64,000 bases of DNA from Cellvibrio sp. KY-YJ-3 (GTDB lineage: Bacteria > Pseudomonadota > Gammaproteobacteria > Pseudomonadales > Cellvibrionaceae), in the NCBI RefSeq assembly GCF_008806955.1, contig NZ_CP031727.1, positions 4,292,001 to 4,356,000 of the forward strand. The letters are read 5' to 3'. Shown piece after piece: positions 1-8,700 of this stretch (its first letter is position 1; every line of letters starts with the position of its first letter). The notes below the pieces were generated by a model. It was not told where the DNA came from. It did not search any database and saw only the letters and a program-made list of their open reading frames with translations. Made by a program: the position numbers and the translations under genes.

Positions 1-1202
1 ATGTGCAGAATTTTTTTAGCCATGGCCCGTGCATCACTTACATCGTGAAATACAATGACCGCACCGCTAATAGCACCGAGGCGATTGCGAATGGGCGCGA
101 TAGAGTCTTCAATGGGAATTTCCGCACCATCGCGCCGCACCAATAAACAATTGCTCGGCAGTTTGATGGTTTTATTCGCTTTTAATGCGCGCCGCACCGG
201 GTTGGGCGGTGGTTGGCGGGAGTCGGCATCTATCACTTTAAACACGTCTTCCAGTGGCAAACCCAATGCCTCTTTCAACGACCAGCCGGTCATAGTTTCT
301 GCAGTGCGATTGAGGTAACTGATTTTACCGGCAAGGTTAGTGGTGAGCACCGCATCGCCAATCGAATTCAACGTTACTTGCGCGCGCTCTTGCTGATCAA
401 ACAACGCATCTTCCGATACGCGCAAAATAGTTTCTATGGCTTTGCGATCACTGATGTCTTCAACAATTTGTACATAGCCCTGCGCTTTTTTATTTGCTTT
501 GCTATTAATTGCTGCGGCATTTAAGCGTGTCCACACCATGGTATTGTCGCTGCGCACAAACCGTACTTCTGCCAAAAATGGCTCACGCTTATTCACGGCG
601 GCGTGCCACTCCTTCACCGCTTGTTGACGGTCATCCGGGTGAATAGCTTCTGTCCAATTAGTGCCAAGGGTTTCGTCGAGTGTCTGCCCGGAAATTGTGT
701 GATAGGCCGCGTTGGTGTAAATGCAATCGCCTTGCGCATCGGATAGAAAAATGCCCAGTGGCGATGCATCACTCATTACCTGAAAACGCTCTTCGCTTTC
801 GCTCAGTGCGCTGCGCGATTCTTTGCGCTCTAAAATATAATTCAGCGCGCGCGGCAACCAGTGCGCATCTATATGCCCCTTGGCAAAATAATCATGGGCG
901 CCGCGCTCCATAGCGGCACGCCTCAATTCGTCATCACTCGCTGAGCTCAATACCAAAATCAACGCATCGGGTGCGGCGGCAATTACTTTATCGAATGCGC
1001 CCAACCCTTTTCCGTCGGGCAAGGCCAGATCCAGCAGCACCACTTCAATTGGATTGTTAACAAGGTATTCCAACGCTTCCGCCAGTGACTTTACCCACTC
1101 CACGACAAATGCAGCACTGTCGTCATGCAGCGCATCCTTTATCACCTTGGCATCGGCAGGATCGCTTTCTATTAACAATAAATGGGTCGCAGAACTCTTC
1201 AT
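1..1202 (-). CDS. REC-PAS-PAS signalling protein, cut by the left edge
   Basis: This open frame starts with ATG at 1202 and runs off the left edge without a stop, so about 400 N-terminal residues are visible. Residues 1-125 form a response-regulator receiver domain. The acidic pocket is at E12-D14, the phosphoacceptor is D58 in a LLDLALPDG context, and the conserved lysine is in YFAKGH. Two PAS domains follow: residues about 145-260, with a PEERF-like start and a DITxRK-type end, and residues about 270-400, beginning VTLNSIGDAV. In proteobacteria this order is usually followed by GGDEF and EAL domains or by a kinase core, but that part lies outside the window. The ribosome-binding site is weak. 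It probably responds to a phosphorelay together with small-molecule sensing by the PAS domains. The domain calls are firm and the output is unknown. Confidence 0.85.
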   Translation of the reverse strand, partial: MKSSATHLLLIESDPADAKVIKDALHDDSAAFVVEWVKSLAEALEYLVNNPIEVVLLDLALPDGKGLGAFDKVIAAAPDALILVLSSASDDELRRAAMERGAHDYFAKGHIDAHWLPRALNYILERKESRSALSESEERFQVMSDASPLGIFLSDAQGDCIYTNAAYHTISGQTLDETLGTNWTEAIHPDDRQQAVKEWHAAVNKREPFLAEVRFVRSDNTMVWTRLNAAAINSKANKKAQGYVQIVEDISDRKAIETILRVSEDALFDQQERAQVTLNSIGDAVLTTNLAGKISYLNRTAETMTGWSLKEALGLPLEDVFKVIDADSRQPPPNPVRRALKANKTIKLPSNCLLVRRDGAEIPIEDSIAPIRNRLGAISGAVIVFHDVSDARAMAKKILH

Positions 1203-1358
1203 GAGAAAACATCACCCGAAGTGAAAAAGATGCACCAAGGTTAACGCACCGATTCACCCGCTTCGGTGCGGTGTCGTACAGAGAGGGGTTTCAGGGGTTT
1301 GAGTGCCGTGCGGTTATCTAACGCGATACAGATGTTCTCGTATTACGTTAGATATGCA
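1203..1358. other. short intergenic stretch with a small dyad
   Basis: No gene is seen between the receiver-PAS gene and the Fic gene. A GCACCG...CGGTGC inverted repeat lies at 1246-1269. It is followed by GTCGTACAGAG, which resembles half of the dyad seen before several envelope genes elsewhere in the window. Confidence 0.3.
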
Positions 1359-2519
1359 TTATTTTTTTTCTTCATTTAAGGTTGCAGGGATAAAACCTTC
1401 AGCAGATAAGGCTCTAATGACACCGCGCATCAAGTAGTTATTACTAAAGCCGAAGGTATATTGGCGCGCACCATCGCTTACGGGTTGTAGCATTTTTCGC
1501 TCAACTAACTTTTTAATTTGATAAGTACGCTGATGCGCAGTCAAATGTGGCATTGCTTCTGCCAAATCAGCCGCTTTTGCAATGCCCATTTTGGCCGCTA
1601 TGTGCAATATGCTTTCCTCTTGCGCGGTAATAAGCTCGCGTTGTTTTGCATAAGCCAATGCCGGTGTGAGAATTTTGTTACGCAAATAAGCAAAATCAGT
1701 TAGCTGATCAACTTTTCTCAGCTCATCTAAAATACCCGTTAGTACATAGGTACACCAAGCTTCTTGCCCCTCCGGTAAACCTGAATCAGCAAGAGCAAGC
1801 ATGGAATAATACTTATCCCTATCATTGCAAAATACTGCAGTCGGATTCAGCACACGCCCACCAGCTTGCACATTAAAACCATACTTAATCAGCAAGGCAT
1901 AAGTAAGCAGTCGCACCACGCGGCCATTACCATTACCGAAGGGGTGAATCCAACCGAAACGATGATGAGCCAGAGCCACTTTAATCAGATCATATTTAGG
2001 TGCATGTGGCTCATTAATAAATGCCACTAACTCCTGCATATAGGATGGTACTTGTATTGCGTCTGGAGGTAGATGCTCTGACTGCGATATGCGGACCGAC
2101 CCCGCGCGGTAAGCACCAGGAGTGCGATCACCTTCCCGCTCCAAGTTATCTACCGTCATGGCATGCAACTCGCGAATAAAGTGTTCAGTTAAATTGGTGC
2201 CTTTTTCTATGGATTCCTCTACAAATGCCATCGCCAGCTCAATGTTTTCCATTTCACGCAAATGATCCGAGTGGTCACTGGCGCCATCCAACTTACTTTC
2301 GACATAATCGGCTAGTGTGGTGTGATTGCCTTCAATGCGAGCAGACCCCAAACTTTCCAGCATGTGAAAAATGCGCTTAAGCTGTAAAAACAGGAGGGCG
2401 GGTGTAGAGCCGCGCAACTGTAAACGGCGCAAATGCTCAAGCTCGGTCAATACATCAACCAAGGGGGAGTCAAACGCTGGGTTGGGCAACATCAAGTTAT
2501 GGTGATTAAATCCAGGCAT
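1359..2519 (-). CDS. Fic family protein (probable AMPylase) with inhibitory motif
   Basis: A 386-residue Fic-domain protein. The active-site loop [12 protein letters not shown] is at about residues 191-202 and matches the canonical HPFx(D/N)GNGRxxR signature. It holds the catalytic histidine and the anion-binding residues needed to transfer AMP from ATP to a hydroxyl side chain of a target protein. The segment SARIEGN at residues 59-65 fits the (S/T)xxxE(G/N) inhibitory helix, with E63 as the predicted blocking glutamate, so this would be an N-terminally self-inhibited (class II) Fic protein. The C-terminal 100 residues look like a winged-helix module (an [16 protein letters not shown] stretch), common in Fic proteins of this size. 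No antitoxin gene is adjacent, which fits in-cis inhibition. It is cytoplasmic and the target is unknown. Confidence 0.9.
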   Translation of the reverse strand: MPGFNHHNLMLPNPAFDSPLVDVLTELEHLRRLQLRGSTPALLFLQLKRIFHMLESLGSARIEGNHTTLADYVESKLDGASDHSDHLREMENIELAMAFVEESIEKGTNLTEHFIRELHAMTVDNLEREGDRTPGAYRAGSVRISQSEHLPPDAIQVPSYMQELVAFINEPHAPKYDLIKVALAHHRFGWIHPFGNGNGRVVRLLTYALLIKYGFNVQAGGRVLNPTAVFCNDRDKYYSMLALADSGLPEGQEAWCTYVLTGILDELRKVDQLTDFAYLRNKILTPALAYAKQRELITAQEESILHIAAKMGIAKAADLAEAMPHLTAHQRTYQIKKLVERKMLQPVSDGARQYTFGFSNNYLMRGVIRALSAEGFIPATLNEEKK

Positions 2520-2705
2520 AGCATTAATTATCTGTAATGGTGTTACCGCGACATCTGTAATCTACTCAAAAAAGATCAATAGAGTCAAACAATTAGAAGA
2601 AAGAAGATAAACTTTTATCTGTAAAAAACCCTGTCAGCAAGTTGAATACACTCTTCACCCATCTTCAAAAAGTATCTACATAAAATAGAAACCCAACCAC
2701 ACCGC

Positions 2706-5700
2706 CTATGCGATAACACGAACCTCCACCCTCCGCTCCCTACCATCATCCACCAACGGAATTCCCGCGCTGTGCAGCTCAATGCCATCCAGCAGGATTT
2801 TGTTTTCACCCCCAAGGTTTTGAATCACTTCAATGCGATAAAGCGTATTGCCAAAGCGATAATCCACCGAATAACCCGGCCAATCTTTCGGCAGGCAAGG
2901 TTTGATATGCAGTTCGGTGCCGTGACGGGTGATGCCGAGCAGGGATTCCACCATCAGGCGATACAACCAGCCCGCCGAGCCGGTATACCAACTCCAACCG
3001 CCGCGACCAGTGTGGGGGGCGATGGCGTAGACGTCGGCGGCGACCACATAGGGTTCAGCTTTGTAGAGTGCGACGGCGGCAGCGCTATTGCCGTGGTTGA
3101 CCGGGTTGATGATGTTGAACAGTTCCCAGGCGCGTTGGCTATCGCCCAATTCGGCGAAGGCCATAGTCGCCCAGATGGCGGCGTGGGTGTACTGGCCGCC
3201 ATTTTCGCGCACGCCGGGCACATAGCCTTTGATGTAGCCGGGGTTCATGGCGGACTTGTCGAAGGGTGGATCGAGCAGTTGGATAATGCCCTGGTCGCGG
3301 CGCACCAAATGTTTATCGAGTGAACTCATGGCCTGACGGGCACGCATGGGATCGCCTGCGCCTGACAGCACCGACCAACTTTGGGCGATGGAATCGATAC
3401 GGCACTCGTCGTTAACTGCTGAACCTAAAGCGACGCCGTCATCGAACCAGGCGCGACGGAACCAGGCACCGTCCCAGGCGTATTGGTCGATATTGTGTTG
3501 CAGCTGTTTGGCCTCGTGAACGCAGCGCTCGGCAAAGACTGAATCATTGCGTTGATTAGCGATTTTGGCGAAGGCGAGCAGCACTTTGTAGAGCATAAAA
3601 CCGAGCCAGACGCTCTCGCCTTTGCCGTGAATGCCGACCAGATTCATGCCGTCATTCCAATCGCCCGAGCCCATGAGCGGCAGGCCGCGCTCGCCAAAAC
3701 GCAGGCCGTGTTCGATGGCGCGCTGACAATGTTGATAGAGGCTGCCGGTGTCGCTGCTCTGCCCCGGCAGATCGTAATAGGATTCCTCATCGTCATTGAG
3801 CGCGCGACCGGTCAGGTAGTGCAACTGCTCGTCGAGCACGCCGGTATCGCCGGTATTTTGCACATAGTGGCAAGTGACCAGCGGCAGCCAGAGGTAGTCG
3901 TCTGAACAGCGGGTGCGCACGCCGCGCCCTTGCGGTGGATGCCACCAATGTTGCACATCGCCTTCGTGATATTGGCGCTGGGCGGCACGCAGCACTTGTG
4001 CGCGCATCATGCCCGGCTGGCTGTGAGCGAGTGCCATGGTGTCTTGCAGTTGATCGCGATAACCGTAGGCGCCGCCGGATTGGTAATAACCGCTGCGCGC
4101 CCAAAGGCGACAGGCGAGGGTTTGATAAAGCAGCCAACCGTTGGCGAGTACATTGAAGGCCGGATCGGGCGTTTTGACTTGCACGGCACCAAGGGTGCGC
4201 GTCCAGTAGTCATGCACCTTGGCCAGTGCAGAGCGGGCGGAACCCATGTTGCGCATACGCTGCGCCAGAGCGCGGGCCTGTTCCAGATCCTGCCCTGCAC
4301 CGAGGCGGAAAATAATCTCGTGCGACTCACCTTCATCCAGCTCAAACGGCACCTGAATGGCACCGCAAGGGTCTAGCCCCGCGCCTAAACGGCCGGAGAG
4401 TCGCGTGCGGGTCAGTGCGTCCGGGTTGCCGAGCGAACCGTTGCGGCCGAGGAATTCGGTGCGGTCGCCGGTCAGACTGCGCGCGTTGTCGTCCACGTCA
4501 AAGAAACACACGCGCCCACCAAATTCGCTGTTGTAGGCGTTGCGCGCAAAGAGTGCACCGCTGGCGGCGTCGATTTCAGTCACCATGTGCAAGGCGGATT
4601 TGGTGCGCAGATCACCCAGCACCCACTCCACGTAACCGGTTGCCGACAAACGCCGCGGGCGCTTGGACAAGTTAGTGACTTTGAGTACCGAGAATTTGAC
4701 CGACTCCTCCAAATCCACATAGACCCACAGCTGCGAACAGACGCCATCTTCCGTGTGCTCAAATACGCTGTAACCAAAGCCGTGGCGCGTGACATAAGGC
4801 GCGTGGCCGCGTTTGGGCAAAGGCGTGGGCGACCAGAAATGGCCGGTCTCTTCATCGCGCAGGTAAAACGCTTCACCGCCGGCGCTGCCGACCGGATCGT
4901 CGCACCAAGGCGTCAAGCGGAATTCATGCGCGTTTTCGCTCCAGGTATAGGCCAGCCCACTCTCTGAAATCACCGTGCCGAAGTTAGGGTTGGCGATAAC
5001 GTTGACCCAAGGCAGTGGCGTTACCTGCGCTTGGGTAGTGGTGATGATGTATTCGCGGCCGTCCGGGGTAAAACCGCCGAGCGGATTGGTAAGAATCAAG
5101 TCGGCGCGCGGGGCGATAATTTGGGGTTGGGTTGTATCTTCAACATATTTGCGCTGATGAACCAAGCGCGCGACTTTCTTCTCAGCCAGGCCCTTCCAAT
5201 TGATCTGCTCCGCCAAGCTGCCTTTAGTACCGTCGATAATGGCCCGTGCTACGGATTGCAGCAGAATGCGATCCTCGTGGGAAATCTGCTCCGCTGAGCG
5301 CACAAAAATCCCGCCGGGGCGATCAATCGCATGGCTTTCGCTGCCCGTGGCAATCAACCCCATAATTTGGTCTTGCAGGCGTTGGCGATAGCCGATGTGG
5401 TCTTCATTCCAAATCACCAGATCGACCGATAACCCCTTCAAGCGCCAATAGGCATGACATTGGATTAGCTGGCGCGCCAGTTCGATATGGTCACCGCTGG
5501 CGATTTTAAGCAGCACAATCGGCAGGTCGCCAGAGATGGCGTAACCCCACAAACCGGACTGGCCGCGCCGGTTCTGGATCAGCACACTCGCCTCGGCGCG
5601 CAGGGCGGCGTGGGCATAGAGCACGCTGCTGGCTAGGCGTCGATAAATCTGTGCATCCGCCTCACTGGCATTGATCTGGCGCAGGGTCACCCCGCTGTGA

Positions 5701-8700
5701 GTCGCAGCCAGATCGAAAACGCGGTCGGCCAAGTGGCGATCCTGATAGCGACTTACCAACGTCATGCAGGCGTCGCGGTTATCGGCGGTGCCACTGACCA
5801 AATCGAGTGTGGCCACCTGCCCTGCTTCCAGCGTAATGCGACAGCGGATGGCGACAATCGGATCGAGTACCGAGCCTTGGCTGCCGGAGAGTTCCCCGCC
5901 ACTGGTAACCGCTTGGGGTTCAACCAGAGTGCGGCCACGGCCGGTAAACCGCAGCCGGTCAGTTTCGTAAGAGAACTGATCCACCGGGCTGCCGTTGGGG
6001 GACAACAAATGGAACATCCAGGGGGTGTGCTCACCCACGGAGCGCGGGCGACGGGTGCAGAGTAGCGCGCGTCGCTCGGGCAGAATTTCGGTCTGCACAA
6101 ACAAATTGCCAAACGCGGTTTGGGTGGCATCGGCCGCCGGTAATGCCAAAACCACTTCGGCGTAGCTGGTGAGTTCCAGGGTGCGGGTGCGCGACGAGCG
6201 GTTGGTGATGCGCAGGCGGCGCAGCTCTATATCGTCCTCGGGTGAGACGACTAACTCGGTATAGGTCTCGATGTCATGATCACGGCGGCGGAATTCCGCG
6301 CGGCCTTCGGAGAACATCGCCTCGTAATTGTCGGCGCGTTTGAGTGTGGGTTGATGGCTTGCCGACCAGAAGTCGCTAGTAGTGGTATCTCGCAGATAGA
6401 CAAACATGCCCCAGTTGTCGCGCGTTGCATCCTCCCGCCAGCGGGTCACGGCAAGGTCTTTCCAGCGGCTGTAACCGCCACCGGCGTTGGTGACCATCAC
6501 CTGATAGCGACCGTTGGATAAGAGTTGCACTTCTGGTGTTGGTGTATCCGCCTCCAACGGTGCGTAGCTAGCGGTTTCGACTTGATCGAATATCGCCGCA
6601 CCTTCGGCATGTTCGGCGACATGGGTATGCAGTACCGATGCTTTGGGAATGCGCTCCTGCAATAACAGCAAGGTCGCCTGCAATAGCGGGTCCGCCTCAA
6701 ACCGGCGCTGCATGGGGCGATCCAATAACAGATAGGCCAGTGCCAGCAAACTCATGCCCTGGTGGTGGACCATAAACGAGCGCACGCAGGCGCTGGCCTG
6801 GCCGCGCGCCAAACGCGACGGGGTGTAATCCACCGCTTCATAAAACCCGAAGCGGCCTTCAACCCCATTGCTGGCAAGCTGTTCCAGATTCTCGCAGGCT
6901 GTCTCTGGTGCAACCATCAGCGCCATCACCGTCGCATAGGGGGAGATGACCATGTCCTCCGCCAAGCCGCGCTTGAACCCTAAACCGGGCACCCCAAAGG
7001 CGTGATATTGGTAATTCAGGCTGGCATCAAAGGTGTGATAGCCGGATTCCGATACGCCCCAAGGCAGGCCACGCTGTTTGCCGTAAGCGATCTGGCGGTT
7101 GACGGCGGCGCGACAGGTTTGATCGAGCAAGGTGCCCTCATAGCTGGGCATCACCAGCATCGGCATCAAATACTCAAACATCGAGCCACTCCAGGAAACC
7201 AATACCGGCTCGCCCTCGGTCATGGTGCGCAAACGCCCCAGGGCAAACCAACTCTCCTGCGGCACCTGGCCCTGGGCGATGGCAACAAAGTTACACAGGC
7301 GCGCCTCGGAGGCGAGCAGGTCGTAAAAGCTGTTATCGCGGCGATAATCGTCCAGGTTGTAACCTACGGCGATCAGGTGGCGGGTGCGGTCATAAAGGAA
7401 GCCGTATTCCATCGCCGCAAACTCGTGAGCCTGAGCCACCAACTCCATACAGGTGGCGATACGTTCGCTGGCGCGCTGGCTGGCGGTGTTGATCAAACCG
7501 CGCAATTCCAGCAGCCACTCCCGGTCGGCCGGTGTGCCGGGGCGCAGCAATTGTTCATCCAGCAGCGGCACCAACCGCTGGCTGTAACCCGCCAAACTGC
7601 GCAAGCTGGGAATAGCATTCAGGTTGGCGGCAGGCTCGCTTTGCACCAGACCAGCCATAAACCCGGTCAAGGCCGGGGGTGTCGGGCGGAAGGACAACCA
7701 GGGCGCAAAAAACAATAACTCGTCCAGCGCCGCGCGGCTCTGTTGTGCCAGTGCCTCGCCCCAGCTTCGGGCTTCATAACCTAATGTCTCTGCGCCCAAC
7801 ATATCGTTCAGCAGCGCACCGCTCACCGCCAGTTTTACCTGGGGTTGGGAGGTTAAATAGGCATTGATGGTAATGGCCGCATCATTCACCGCTTTCAGGC
7901 AGTGCATGAGTGATAACAAGTTGGTAGTGCGCTCGCCCTGATTGTGCGCGCAGGCGGCACTGAGCAAGCTGCGCATGCGGATAATGCACGCCTGAACGGC
8001 ATGGGGCAGGTCGTCCTGCATGTGGGCAACTTGCAAGCTGTCGGTGAGTACAGCGAGCGTATCCGCCAAGCCCTGAAAGACCCGCTCATGGGGAATTTGG
8101 TGATCCGGCAGCGCTACCAGCCCGGCGCGCAGGGTGAGCAAATGACCTGCGAGGTTGCCGCTGTCCACCGCTGAAATGTAGCGCGGCGGCAGTGGCTGCA
8201 AGGTGACTGTGTCATACCAGTTAAAGAAATGGCCGCGATATCGCGCCAGTTTGCTCATGCTGCCAAAGGTATTGGCAGTGCGTTCGAGCATCACATCGGC
8301 GGAGATAAAACCGAAATCGTAGGCGGATAAGTTACCCAGCAGCGCCAACCCGATATTGGTGGGCGATGTGCGGTGGGCAATCACCGGGCCGGGGTTTTCC
8401 TGAAAATTATCCGGCGGCAGCCAGTTGTCTTCCGCCACTACAAAACGCTCAAAATAGGCCCAGGTTTTACGCGCAATCTTGCGCAAAAACTGGGTCTGCT
8501 GCTCCGATAAACTCGGCTGCCTGCGCACCAGGGGGCGGCCTAACCACCACACACTGACCGGCGCGACAAACCATAACAGCAGCAGCGGTGCCGCAATTAG
8601 CAAGGCAGCAGGCTGCACAATTGCCAGAGTAGCGGCGGTCGCCAGCGCAATTACCGGTGCCGACCAGAGCAAGTTCCAGCTCGCCGCCAAACCACCTTTG

